DNA from: an uncultured Prevotella sp. | Lineage (GTDB): Bacteria; Bacteroidota; Bacteroidia; Bacteroidales; Bacteroidaceae | Assembly (NCBI GenBank): GCA_900552675.1 | Contig: USAI01000049.1 | Location: 1-16,588, forward strand | Reading direction: 5' to 3' | DNA: 16,588 bases | Shown: piece by piece, positions 1-6,623 of the stretch | How the letters are laid out: each line of letters begins with the position of its first letter | Numbering within the stretch: the stretch's first letter is position 1 | Translations under genes and position numbers: made by a program | Notes under the pieces: generated by a model | What the model was told of the DNA's origin: nothing | Database searches by the model: none | The model's input: the letters and a program-made list of their open reading frames with translations, nothing else

Positions 1-76
1 ACTTCGGGCGAAGCCCAAACTTCTTTTAACTTCTATTTTGACACACCCTCTTTTTATAATAGTCGAAAGTTTATCC

Positions 77-907
77 TTACTTAAACGTAAGCGTTAGTTT
101 GCCCACGTACACAGCGTTTTTGCCATTTTGGTCGACAGGCACTTGCTTTCCGTCGAGGTCTTTAACATAGCGCAGTTCCTTAAAATAAGAGTGCGAGTGT
201 CCACCCAACAGCACATCAACGTTACGCGAGCGAGCCAAGAAGTAGGGATCTCCCATCTCGTCAGGTTTCAACCATCCCAGGTGCGATATGCACACCACCA
301 CGTCACATTTCTCCTGTTCTTTCAGCAGTTTTGCCATCACATTGCCCACCTCTACGGGGTCGAGATAGCGCACGCCCTCACATTTGTTCATGTCAACAAG
401 ACCTTGCAGTTCAGGGCAAAGGCCAAAGAGTCCGATTTTCAACCCATTGCGTTGCAGCACCACATATTTCTTTACCAGTCCCTCAACCGGTGTACCCGTA
501 AAGTCGTAGTTTGAGCACACGATAGGAAATTTCGCCATACGAAAGAGGCGTGCCATGTTTTCAAGGCCGAAGTCAAACTCATGGTTACCAATGGTGGCAG
601 CGTCATACTTCATGCAGTTCATCAGTCCTATCTCTACCTCGCCTTTAAACAGCGAGTAATAAGGCGATCCTTGCGAGAAGTCGCCACTATCAATGAGCAG
701 TAATTGTGGGTTACGTTCACGTTCTTGTCTTATCATTGCCACACGACGCACAAAGCCGCCACGTCCAGCCACGCTGGTGTCGGCCAAGTTAACATTCAGC
801 GGCATAATACAGCTATGCGTGTCGTTAGTGTGCAATATCTCCAGTTGCTTTTGTGCCTGGCAAGCCATGCTTACCAATAGAGCGAGCGCCAAAAATATCT
901 TTTTCAT
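77..907 (-). CDS. Metallophosphatase domain of a split periplasmic 5'-nucleotidase
   Basis: A 276-residue calcineurin-like phosphoesterase corresponding to the N-terminal half of UshA-type 5'-nucleotidases, which dephosphorylate nucleotides outside the cytoplasm. Visible metal-site motifs are HTNDTHS (residues 26-32), DSGDF (73-77), GNHEFD (107-112) and GGHSHS near residue 234. A hydrophobic N-terminal export signal ends near ACQAQ; type I cleavage is likely, but the Cys leaves a lipoprotein possible. The start is the ATG at 907; the frame is open to a TTG at 934, but the ATG sits just before a typical MKKIF signal peptide and after an A-rich stretch. It ends after the catalytic domain, and the substrate-binding C-terminal domain is encoded by the gene just upstream (971-1759), 63 nt away. 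The two probably form one operon and one functional enzyme. Domain assignment is firm; exact substrate is not shown. Confidence 0.9.
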   Translation of the reverse strand: MKKIFLALALLVSMACQAQKQLEILHTNDTHSCIMPLNVNLADTSVAGRGGFVRRVAMIRQERERNPQLLLIDSGDFSQGSPYYSLFKGEVEIGLMNCMKYDAATIGNHEFDFGLENMARLFRMAKFPIVCSNYDFTGTPVEGLVKKYVVLQRNGLKIGLFGLCPELQGLVDMNKCEGVRYLDPVEVGNVMAKLLKEQEKCDVVVCISHLGWLKPDEMGDPYFLARSRNVDVLLGGHSHSYFKELRYVKDLDGKQVPVDQNGKNAVYVGKLTLTFK

Positions 908-970
908 ATCTCTATTTTCTTTTTCTTTATTCAATTGTTGCAGGCCGAAGCCCTTGTTTCATACAATAGA

Positions 971-1759
971 TTATTTCACGACGATACGTCCTTCAACCTT
1001 ACTATCTACCGCCTGCCCTTTAGCAGCAAAGACACGGAAGTAGTCCATAATCAAGAAGCGCACATTGTTCTCTTCGTTCTGTGGCGACACCACATCAGTT
1101 TTAGCTTTAAAGGCCACCATTTGATCGTTGCCTTGCGCCAGATAGTCGAGCGTAGCAATGCGATACGACTTTTTAACATCGATGGGCTCACCATTAACCG
1201 TGGCCGACACCAGCGTGCTATCCTTACCTATCTCCAGTTTTACGGCATGGCTCACGCCCTCGCCATATCTGGCGGCTATCTGTGTAAACAATTCGCGCAC
1301 CTTGTCGCCAGAGAGTGTTAAGAAGCAAATTTTGTTTTCAAACGGTGCCACGTCGAGCACATCGCCCACCGTGATATTGCCTTTAGCAAAGGCAGCGCGT
1401 ATGCCCCCCACATTATACACAGCAAAGTCGGGTTTCTCATTAAATCGCTTCGAAGCCCATATTAAGATATCAGGCAACAGGTTCGACAGTTCGCTTTCTG
1501 GTCTTTTCGAGGCCATATAGCGTGCTGTTTGTCCCACCACAGGGCTCATCAAGCTGTCTACCTTAGCGCTGTAAGGTTTCAAAAAGGCAGTAGCCTCGGC
1601 ATCAGGTTGCGCATCATATCTGCTGTCTACCAGCACACGTGTTCCGCTGATGTTAGCCAATTTCGGTTTTTGGCTCTTCGTAGAGGCGCATCCCACGCAC
1701 AACACGGCGAGTATCGCCACAGCCACCACCTTGGCATTAAAACATTTTTTGTTTATCAT
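971..1759 (-). CDS. 5'-nucleotidase C-terminal domain lipoprotein
   Basis: A 262-residue protein matching only the C-terminal substrate-binding domain of UshA-type 5'-nucleotidases. The segment with NLLPDILIWASKR, VYNVGGIRAAFAKG and ITVGDVLDVAPFENK is characteristic of that domain. The N-terminus has a hydrophobic stretch ending in CVGC-A (Cys about residue 24), a plausible though imperfect lipobox, so an outer-membrane lipoprotein is likely. It has no metallophosphatase motifs and should not be catalytic alone. It is the first gene of the pair, upstream of the metallophosphatase half at 77-907. A two-gene arrangement of this enzyme is, from memory, common in Bacteroidales, so I read this as the normal state of the locus rather than a broken gene. 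Each half has its own export signal. Confidence 0.88.
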   Translation of the reverse strand: MINKKCFNAKVVAVAILAVLCVGCASTKSQKPKLANISGTRVLVDSRYDAQPDAEATAFLKPYSAKVDSLMSPVVGQTARYMASKRPESELSNLLPDILIWASKRFNEKPDFAVYNVGGIRAAFAKGNITVGDVLDVAPFENKICFLTLSGDKVRELFTQIAARYGEGVSHAVKLEIGKDSTLVSATVNGEPIDVKKSYRIATLDYLAQGNDQMVAFKAKTDVVSPQNEENNVRFLIMDYFRVFAAKGQAVDSKVEGRIVVK

Positions 1760-1800
1760 ATCATTTTGTTTTTAGTTTCGTCTTCAATCATTATTTATTG

Positions 1801-1808
1801 CAAAGATA
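1801..1808 (-). promoter_or_regulatory. -7 box for the split 5'-nucleotidase operon
   Basis: On the minus strand this reads TATCTTTG, a match to the Bacteroidetes -7 consensus TAnnTTTG, giving a leader of about 35 nt to the ATG at 1759. The -33 element is weak: TTG at 1831-1833 is about 22 nt upstream. A second TATCTTTG lies at 1874-1881 inside a small hairpin (1864-1870 paired with 1876-1882) and could be an alternative. The rest of 1760-1996 shows no gene. Confidence 0.5.
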
Positions 1809-1996
1809 GTGCAAATCGAGAGCAGAATATCAAGCTTGCTTGAATATTATGCCGAGATGCAGCCTATCTTATGCAAAGATAGCAAGAAAAGTTGTGAATA
1901 AGCCATCTTTAAGCTAAAAACAAAGCGCCAGATATAATGCCCTGACGCGGTAAGTAGTTAAAAATCATGTCATAAAACATTTTATGGCACAAAATA

Positions 1997-2028
1997 TTTG
2001 TGGCATAGCGAAAAAAGCCGTAACTTTG
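1997..2028 (+). promoter_or_regulatory. Bacteroidetes-type promoter of rplS
   Basis: TTTG at 1997-2000 (-33) and TAACTTTG at 2021-2028 (-7) are separated by 20 nt, an excellent match to the Bacteroidetes housekeeping promoter. It lies about 90 nt upstream of rplS and leaves a leader long enough for regulation. Confidence 0.75.
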
Positions 2029-2118
2029 CACCGCTTTTCGGCGTAACCGATGACAGGATGAAGAGTAGCCCGTTATGTTACGTTGGAACGATAAACAAAT
2101 TTAATTATCAAAATTACA
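2029..2118 (+). promoter_or_regulatory. Possible structured 5' leader of rplS
   Basis: About 85-90 nt lie between the predicted start of transcription and the L19 start codon. CGTAAC at 2042-2047 can pair with GTTACG at 2077-2082, enclosing a roughly 30-nt region. Autoregulatory ribosomal-protein leaders are common, so this could be an L19-binding leader. The evidence is one 6-bp pairing plus position, so it is tentative. Confidence 0.3.
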
Positions 2119-2478
2119 ATGGATTTAATTAAAGTTGCTGAAGAAGCATTTGCAACCGGCAAGCAGTTCCCCGAGTTCAAGTCGGGTGACACCATCACTG
2201 TCGCTTACAAAATTATCGAGGGTTCAAAGGAGCGTATCCAGCTCTATCGTGGTGTTGTTATCAAGATTAGCGGCCATGGTGAGAAGAAGCGTTTCACTGT
2301 TCGTAAGATGTCAGGTACCGTTGGTGTAGAGCGTATCTTCCCCATCGAGTCGCCCAACATTGATAGCATCACCGTTAACAAGCACGGTAAGGTGCGTCGC
2401 GCTAAGCTTTACTATCTGCGTGCCCTCACTGGTAAGAAGGCTCGTATTGCTGAGAAGCGCGTTGTTACAGGCGAGTAA
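2119..2478 (+). CDS. rplS: 50S ribosomal protein L19 (bL19)
   Basis: A 119-residue protein of normal L19 length. Recognisable family segments include the N-terminal FKSGDTITVAYKIIEG, then QLYRGVVIKISG, FTVRKMSGTVGVERIFP and the C-terminal KVRRAKLYYLRALTGKKARI. L19 sits at the interface of the 30S and 50S subunits and contributes to intersubunit bridges. The gene is monocistronic here, with its own promoter and a strong terminator; it is not beside trmD or rpsP within this window. The ATG at 2119 follows an A/T-rich leader without a clear Shine-Dalgarno sequence, as is usual for Bacteroidetes. Confidence 0.98.
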   Translation: MDLIKVAEEAFATGKQFPEFKSGDTITVAYKIIEGSKERIQLYRGVVIKISGHGEKKRFTVRKMSGTVGVERIFPIESPNIDSITVNKHGKVRRAKLYYLRALTGKKARIAEKRVVTGE

Positions 2479-2510
2479 TCGACCTCCTTTCCACTCTAAG
2501 CGGAAAAATA

Positions 2511-2556
2511 AAAAAGGACAGAAGCATCCTCGTGGTGCCTATGTCCTTTTTTTTTA
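2511..2556 (+). terminator. Rho-independent terminator of rplS, probably bidirectional
   Basis: AAAAAGGACA at 2511-2520 pairs perfectly with TGTCCTTTTT at 2542-2551. The loop can extend the stem through GCATC/GGTGC, and a T tract follows on the plus strand. The flanking A-rich stretch (2503-2515) supplies a T tract on the minus strand, so it can also end the convergent gene at 2562-2825. Confidence 0.85.
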
Positions 2557-2561
2557 TGTCA

Positions 2562-2825
2562 TTATTTTTTAGTTGCATCTTGCGGCATCGAGTTATAATT
2601 ACCCTCACCATCATCGGTTCCGTTCAATGCTTTCTTCAGGGCATCCCAGTTTTGAAATCCCAACAGCAGCGACAGATAGTCAAGTCGCTCACGCTTAGGT
2701 TTATCAGTGCCCAGCAAGTATCCAATAAGCTTTTTAAGCGTGCGCAGTCGCAACGGATTATTCCGAGCCACGCCATTTTCCATGGCCATTTCCATCTTGC
2801 GCAGCTCATTCATCAAATGTTCCAT
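2562..2825 (-). CDS. Hypothetical protein, 87 residues
   Basis: A small protein I do not recognise. It begins MEHLMNELRKMEMAMENG and looks mostly helical and charged, with a leucine-rich middle (LRLRTLKKLIGYLLG) and a polar tail. There is no signal peptide or membrane segment. The frame is open to 2894, but a -7 box at 2861-2868 would place the longer start upstream of the transcript, so I chose the ATG at 2825. It converges on rplS and shares the terminator between them. A cytoplasmic regulatory or structural role is possible but not shown. Confidence 0.6.
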   Translation of the reverse strand: MEHLMNELRKMEMAMENGVARNNPLRLRTLKKLIGYLLGTDKPKRERLDYLSLLLGFQNWDALKKALNGTDDGEGNYNSMPQDATKK

Positions 2826-2860
2826 AAATACAAATCTCTTGATAGCTTTTGTTCTGGGCA

Positions 2861-2868
2861 CAAAAGTA
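2861..2868 (-). promoter_or_regulatory. -7 box for the small hypothetical gene
   Basis: The minus strand reads TACTTTTG, matching TAnnTTTG, 35 nt upstream of the ATG at 2825. I see no clear -33 TTTG at the expected distance. It supports the shorter start of the downstream gene. Confidence 0.45.
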
Positions 2869-2976
2869 ACAAAAAGAAATGATATGTAGCACATTGCGAG
2901 GCTTGTTTTTTTGGTCTATTTCACATTCATATACTAATATTTTGCACAGCAATATAAACGTGAGGCAAGGCATAAT

Positions 2977-3008
2977 GTTGTGTATTTGAAAAAAAAACAT
3001 TACTTTTG
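2977..3008 (+). promoter_or_regulatory. Promoter of the AICAR transformylase operon
   Basis: TACTTTTG at 3001-3008 is a -7 box, with GTTG at 2977-2980 placed 20 nt upstream as the -33 element. It leaves a 36-nt leader before the ATG at 3045. The frame of the downstream gene is open to a TTG at 3006, but that TTG lies inside the -7 box and cannot be the start if this promoter is used. Confidence 0.6.
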
Positions 3009-3044
3009 CAACGCAATATCACATTTCTTCAATATCCACCGAAT

Positions 3045-4226
3045 ATGAAAGAATTAGCATTAAAGTACGGATGCAATCCTAACCAAAAGCCTTCGCGCAT
3101 CTACATGACCGAAGGCGAGTTGCCCATCGAAGTGCTCAACGGCCGTCCAGGCTACATCAACTTCCTCGACGCTCTCAACTCGTGGCAGCTGGTAAAAGAA
3201 CTGAAAGAGGCCACTGGCCTGGCCGCTGCCGCCTCGTTTAAGCACGTATCGCCTGCTGGCGCCGCCATTGGCCTGCCCTTGAGCGACACGCTGAAAAAGA
3301 TTTACTTTGTTGACGACATCAACATCGAGCTGTCGCCCATCGCCTGTGCCTATGCCCGCGCCCGTGGTGCCGACCGCATGAGTTCATACGGCGACTTTGT
3401 AGCCCTGAGCGACACTTGCGACGTTGCTACCGCCACCCTTATCAAGCGCGAGGTAAGCGACGGCGTTATTGCCCCCGACTTTACCCCCGAGGCCCTCGAC
3501 ATACTGAAGGCAAAGCGCAAAGGCACCTACAATGTTATCAAGATCGACCCCACCTATCGCCCTGCTCCCATCGAGCACAAGCAGGTGTTTGGCGTAACCT
3601 TCGAGCAAGGTCGTAACGAGGTGAACCTGAGCGATCCCGCCCTCTTTGCCAACATTCCCACGCAGAACAAGACCTTCACCCCCGAGGCTATGCGCGACCT
3701 TATCATCTCGCTCATCACGCTGAAGTATACCCAGTCGAACTCGGTATGCTATGTGAAAGACGGACAAGCCATTGGCATCGGAGCTGGACAGCAGAGCCGC
3801 ATCCATTGCACCCGTTTGGCTGGCAACAAGGCCGACATTTGGTGGTTACGCCAGCACCCCAAGGTGATGAACCTGCCCTTTATCGACGGCATACGCCGCG
3901 CCGACCGCGACAACACCATCGACGTTTATATCTCAGAAGATCACGACGACGTGCTGCGCGATGGCACATGGCAGCTGTTCTTCAAAGAAAAGCCCGAAGT
4001 GCTCACCCTTGAAGAAAAGAAAGCATGGATAGCACAGAACACGGGCGTGGCGCTGGGCTCTGACGCCTTCTTCCCCTTCGGCGACAACATTGAGCGTGCC
4101 CACAAGAGTGGCGTGCAGTATATAGCACAGGCTGGTGGCTCAGTGCGCGACGACAATGTTATCGACACCTGCGACAAGTATGGCATTGCCATGGCCTTCA
4201 CTGGTGTGCGCCTCTTCCACCATTAA
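3045..4226 (+). CDS. Stand-alone AICAR transformylase (phosphoribosylaminoimidazolecarboxamide formyltransferase)
   Basis: A 393-residue cytoplasmic enzyme of purine synthesis that transfers a formyl group from 10-formyltetrahydrofolate to AICAR, giving FAICAR. It contains only the transformylase half of PurH; no IMP cyclohydrolase domain precedes it. Motifs include YGCNPNQ (9-15), SFKHVSPAG (64-72, holding the catalytic Lys-His pair K66-H67), ARARGADRMSSYGDFVALSD, KYTQSNSVCYVKDG, IGAGQQSRIHCTRLAG, DAFFPFGDN and a GVRLFHH C-terminus. These segments match, as I recall them, the C-terminal domain of vertebrate ATIC more closely than E. coli-type PurH, where the first motif is KHxNPCG. The ATG at 3045 fits the family N-terminus. 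The gene is first in a plus-strand run with a small basic protein and a PorT-like protein. A cyclohydrolase must be encoded elsewhere. I give no symbol because purH normally denotes the bifunctional enzyme. Confidence 0.93.
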   Translation: MKELALKYGCNPNQKPSRIYMTEGELPIEVLNGRPGYINFLDALNSWQLVKELKEATGLAAAASFKHVSPAGAAIGLPLSDTLKKIYFVDDINIELSPIACAYARARGADRMSSYGDFVALSDTCDVATATLIKREVSDGVIAPDFTPEALDILKAKRKGTYNVIKIDPTYRPAPIEHKQVFGVTFEQGRNEVNLSDPALFANIPTQNKTFTPEAMRDLIISLITLKYTQSNSVCYVKDGQAIGIGAGQQSRIHCTRLAGNKADIWWLRQHPKVMNLPFIDGIRRADRDNTIDVYISEDHDDVLRDGTWQLFFKEKPEVLTLEEKKAWIAQNTGVALGSDAFFPFGDNIERAHKSGVQYIAQAGGSVRDDNVIDTCDKYGIAMAFTGVRLFHH

Positions 4227-4328
4227 TCATGGGTAGGCCCAACGACCGACAAACACAATAGAAAGAAAACGGAAAAAGCAAGAAGAAAAACTTGCTATAC
4301 AGCAATAATAACGAGTAGATAAACAATT

Positions 4329-4535
4329 ATGAGCAAAGGCGACGATATTGACGCTATCATTGCTGGCGGCGGCATCTCATGGGGACGCGGCGGAGCAAGC
4401 AATAAGCGCGAAGACGATGGCAAGGTGAAAACCAAAGCCAAAAAGAAAAAATACATCACCGGAGCCCACGGAAGCGGATCGGCCCGGCAGAAAGCCAAAT
4501 ACCGCGAACAACGGGCCAACCGTAGCAAGCGGTAA
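4329..4535 (+). CDS. Small basic glycine-rich hypothetical protein
   Basis: A 68-residue protein that I do not recognise. The N-terminal third is glycine-rich (AGGGISWGRGG) and the rest is rich in Lys, Arg and Ala, ending QRANRSKR, so it is strongly basic and probably disordered in part. That is compatible with nucleic-acid or ribosome binding, but nothing shows it. It sits 102 nt after the AICAR transformylase and 28 nt before the PorT-like gene on the same strand. The ATG at 4329 follows an A-rich leader typical of the neighbouring genes. Longer minus-strand frames across it look like shadows. Existence as a real gene is likely but not certain. Confidence 0.5.
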   Translation: MSKGDDIDAIIAGGGISWGRGGASNKREDDGKVKTKAKKKKYITGAHGSGSARQKAKYREQRANRSKR

Positions 4536-4563
4536 GAGGCGAGCATAACCCGAGAGCCGAAAT

Positions 4564-5310
4564 ATGAACATGAGAAAGATAATAGCTGTGGTCATCATGA
4601 TGATGGCATTTGTGGGGCTGCACGCACAAGAGCGTGTGGTGCAAAACAGGCCGTACACCGACCTGCGCCCGCTGCACTTTGGTGTAGTGGTGGGCACGCA
4701 CGTGCAAGATCTTGAGCTCACCCTGGCACAGCCTATCACCATCACTAACGAAGACGGAACCACCGAAACAGCCATCGTCAGCGCCGACCAAGACCGCTGG
4801 GACATGGGGTTCAACGTGGGCGTGCTGGGCGAGCTACGCCTGAACACCCACTTCCAGTTTCGCTTCGCACCCACCATGTATTTTGGCACAAGGCATCTCA
4901 CCTACCGCAAGTTCAATGCCCTTGACGACACGGCACCGCTGCAACAAACACAGGAGCTGAAGACCGTGTATATAGCCTCGGCCTTCGACCTTATTTTTGC
5001 AGCGCCACGCTTCAACAACCACCGTCCCTACCTCATGGCGGGCCTCACGCCCGCCATCAACCTTAGTGGTAAGACGGGCGACATACTGAAGCTGAAACGC
5101 TATGGCATGTTTGCCGAGGTGGGCATAGGTTGCGACTTCTATCTACCCTTCTTTAAGCTTCGCCCCGAACTGAAATTCATGTATGGGCTGGGCAACTCTA
5201 TCGACAAGAACCACGCTAAAGAGATGCGCGACAAAAACCTAAAGGTTTACACCAACGCGCTGAAAGAGGCTCATACGAAGATGATTGTGCTCAGTTTCTA
5301 CTTCGAATAA
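4564..5310 (+). CDS. porT: PorT/SprT-like outer-membrane beta-barrel protein
   Basis: A 248-residue exported protein with an N-terminal signal peptide ending near GLHAQ. The mature protein starts with DLRPLHFGVVVGTHVQDLEL, resembling the conserved start of PorT/SprT proteins (…KPxHFGFxLGxN…), and continues with alternating amphipathic strands (FQFRFAPTMYFGTRHL, RPYLMAGLTPAINLSG, YGMFAEVGIGCDFYLPFFKLRPELKFMYGL) ending in LSFYFE, a typical barrel C-terminus. Length is close to that of PorT (about 240 residues). PorT/SprT is an outer-membrane component of the type IX secretion system in Porphyromonas and Flavobacterium. No other T9SS genes are in this window, so function may be PorT proper or a related barrel. 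The start may be 4564 or the second ATG at 4570. Confidence 0.7.
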   Translation: MNMRKIIAVVIMMMAFVGLHAQERVVQNRPYTDLRPLHFGVVVGTHVQDLELTLAQPITITNEDGTTETAIVSADQDRWDMGFNVGVLGELRLNTHFQFRFAPTMYFGTRHLTYRKFNALDDTAPLQQTQELKTVYIASAFDLIFAAPRFNNHRPYLMAGLTPAINLSGKTGDILKLKRYGMFAEVGIGCDFYLPFFKLRPELKFMYGLGNSIDKNHAKEMRDKNLKVYTNALKEAHTKMIVLSFYFE

Positions 5311-5421
5311 AGTGCGCAAAGCCAAAGCACACGTTTTTTATCGTGTAAGATAAAGCCTCGGGTTTTACAAATAAAATTGTTAAATTTCGGCCGAATAGTG
5401 CACAATATAAAATAAAATGCT

Positions 5422-5429
5422 TAACTTTG
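5422..5429 (+). promoter_or_regulatory. -7 box of the ferredoxin gene
   Basis: TAACTTTG matches the Bacteroidetes -7 consensus exactly as at rplS, about 70 nt upstream of the ferredoxin start. No convincing -33 TTTG is seen. The stretch 5311-5421 after the PorT-like gene contains only a weak hairpin (ACACG 5330-5334 with CGTGT 5342-5346) and no gene. Confidence 0.5.
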
Positions 5430-5499
5430 TGGAGTCTTAAAGGCAATGGCCTAAGAATTATACAATAACATTATTAACAATATTTTTTAAGAAACTATT

Positions 5500-5667
5500 A
5501 TGGCTTACGTAATTGGTAACGATTGTATCGCTTGCGGTACATGTATTGACGAGTGTCCTTCTGGCGCTATCTCTGAAGGCGAAAAGTATTCTATCAACCC
5601 CGATGTTTGCACTGAGTGCGGTACATGCGCTGACGTATGTCCCTCAGAGGCTATCAGCCTGGGCTAA
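5500..5667 (+). CDS. 2[4Fe-4S] ferredoxin
   Basis: A 55-residue protein read directly from the sequence: MAYVIGNDCIACGTCIDECP, then SGAISEGEKYSINPDVC, then TECGTCADVCPSEAISLG. It has two CxxCxxCxxxCP motifs (first Cys at residues 9 and 37), each binding a 4Fe-4S cluster together with the other half, as in clostridial-type ferredoxins of 54-56 residues. It is a soluble low-potential electron carrier, likely serving pyruvate:ferredoxin oxidoreductase and similar anaerobic enzymes. It has its own -7 box and a strong terminator, and its Cys-rich sequence leaves no real doubt. No partner enzyme is adjacent. Confidence 0.97.
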   Translation: MAYVIGNDCIACGTCIDECPSGAISEGEKYSINPDVCTECGTCADVCPSEAISLG

Positions 5668-5734
5668 TTGTCTGGTGGCATAGAACACACAGATAATAGT
5701 TGCCACCATGCTATATGGTGCGGCAAAAAAAAAG

Positions 5735-5785
5735 AAAGAGCTGTATCAGCATCTCGGTTCATGAGAGCGATACAGCTCTTTTTCT
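5735..5785 (+). terminator. Rho-independent terminator of the ferredoxin gene
   Basis: AAAGAGCTGTATC at 5735-5747 pairs perfectly with GATACAGCTCTTT at 5769-5781, a 13-bp stem with a 21-nt loop, followed by a T-rich tail. The A-rich stretch before the stem (5725-5737) also provides a T tract on the minus strand. Between the stop codon and this site lie two mutually exclusive small hairpins (5673-5680 with 5701-5708, or 5704-5709 with 5715-5720). Confidence 0.88.
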
Positions 5786-5882
5786 GTTTATAACCTTATT
5801 CCAATAAGCCACTAATAATGTTACATTTCACAGTGTTTTCGTAATTCGTTCGCAAAGATACATATTTCTCAATTTAAATTGT

Positions 5883-5890
5883 TAACTTTG
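5883..5890 (+). promoter_or_regulatory. -7 box of the deoxynucleoside kinase operon
   Basis: TAACTTTG, identical to the -7 boxes at rplS and the ferredoxin gene, about 95 nt upstream of the first kinase. There is no clear TTTG at -33. The rest of 5786-5984 is A/T-rich with no gene. Confidence 0.5.
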
Positions 5891-5984
5891 CCAAGCTAAA
5901 CGAAGATTGAGGCCACTGCTGCTTCAGCTACGAATAATGCTTCTACATTGATTTATAATTTAATTAAAATACAGAATTAAACCC

Positions 5985-6611
5985 GTGTATATAGGAATAG
6001 CAGGAAATATTGGTTGCGGTAAGACAACGCTCACAGCAATGCTTGCCGACCATTACCAATGGGAACCGCGGTATGAGGCTGTAGTAGATAATCCGTATAT
6101 GGACGACTACTATAAAGACTTGCAGAGGTGGTCGTTTGCCATGGAAGTGTTCTTTCTGAAAGAGCGCTTTAAGAATGTTCTTGATTTCTCCAACTCGAAG
6201 AACATCGTCATTCAAGACCGAACCCTCCATGAAGGGGTGTTCGTGTTTACAGCAAACAATTATGAGCAGGGAAACCTGAGTGATCGCGACTTTGAGACGT
6301 ATATGGAGCTTTACGAGATTATGACGGAGAAGGTGAAACTGCCTGACCTGATGATATATCTCAGAGCCTCAGTACCGCATCTTGTAGAGAACATACAAAA
6401 ACGAGGACGTGTTTGCGAACAAAAAATTCCCATCGAGTATCTACAAGGTCTGAACGACAGATACGAAGACTTTATTCAGAATAAATATAAAGGAAGAGTG
6501 CTCACTATTGATGTGGATAAGCTCGACTATAAGACGCGTCCTGACGATTTCAAATTTATAACAGATAAGATAGACGCTATCTTTCCCATCCTTCCTACCA
6601 ATAATAAATAA
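5985..6611 (+). CDS. Deoxynucleoside kinase, first of a tandem pair
   Basis: A 208-residue cytoplasmic kinase that phosphorylates deoxynucleosides to 5'-monophosphates for dNTP salvage. The P-loop GNIGCGKTT is at residues 7-15, the QDRT motif (DRS/ERS-type motif of the dNK family) at 77-80, and the lid KRGRVCEQ at 139-146. Length is typical of bacterial dAK/dGK/dCK-type enzymes. The start is a GTG at 5985 (GTG TAT ATA GGA), which lines up residue for residue with the ATG of the second kinase; an in-frame stop at 5961 excludes a much longer form. The second kinase begins 12 nt after this stop. Residues after QDRT (LHEGVFVF) differ from its partner (IFEDACIF), a region that may affect substrate choice. 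Which base each copy prefers cannot be read here. Confidence 0.93.
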   Translation: MYIGIAGNIGCGKTTLTAMLADHYQWEPRYEAVVDNPYMDDYYKDLQRWSFAMEVFFLKERFKNVLDFSNSKNIVIQDRTLHEGVFVFTANNYEQGNLSDRDFETYMELYEIMTEKVKLPDLMIYLRASVPHLVENIQKRGRVCEQKIPIEYLQGLNDRYEDFIQNKYKGRVLTIDVDKLDYKTRPDDFKFITDKIDAIFPILPTNNK

Positions 6612-6623
6612 CAAAATACAACA

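Noticed and set aside
6..16. GGGC-GAA-GCCC hairpin at the window start as terminator of the 5'-nucleotidase operon
   Set aside because: Only a 4-bp stem, no T tract on the minus strand, and the context is cut by the window edge.
2826..2894. Longer N-terminus of the 2562-2825 protein
   Set aside because: It would start upstream of the -7 box at 2861-2868 and begins with low-complexity hydrophobic residues.
4377..4901. Long minus-strand frame across the small basic gene and the start of the PorT-like gene
   Set aside because: Its translation has no family features and it opposes a clear signal-peptide-bearing gene; a shadow.
5853..5860. Minus-strand TATCTTTG as an antisense promoter toward the ferredoxin gene
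   Set aside because: No -33 element, no minus-strand gene, and the terminator hairpin lies directly in its path.
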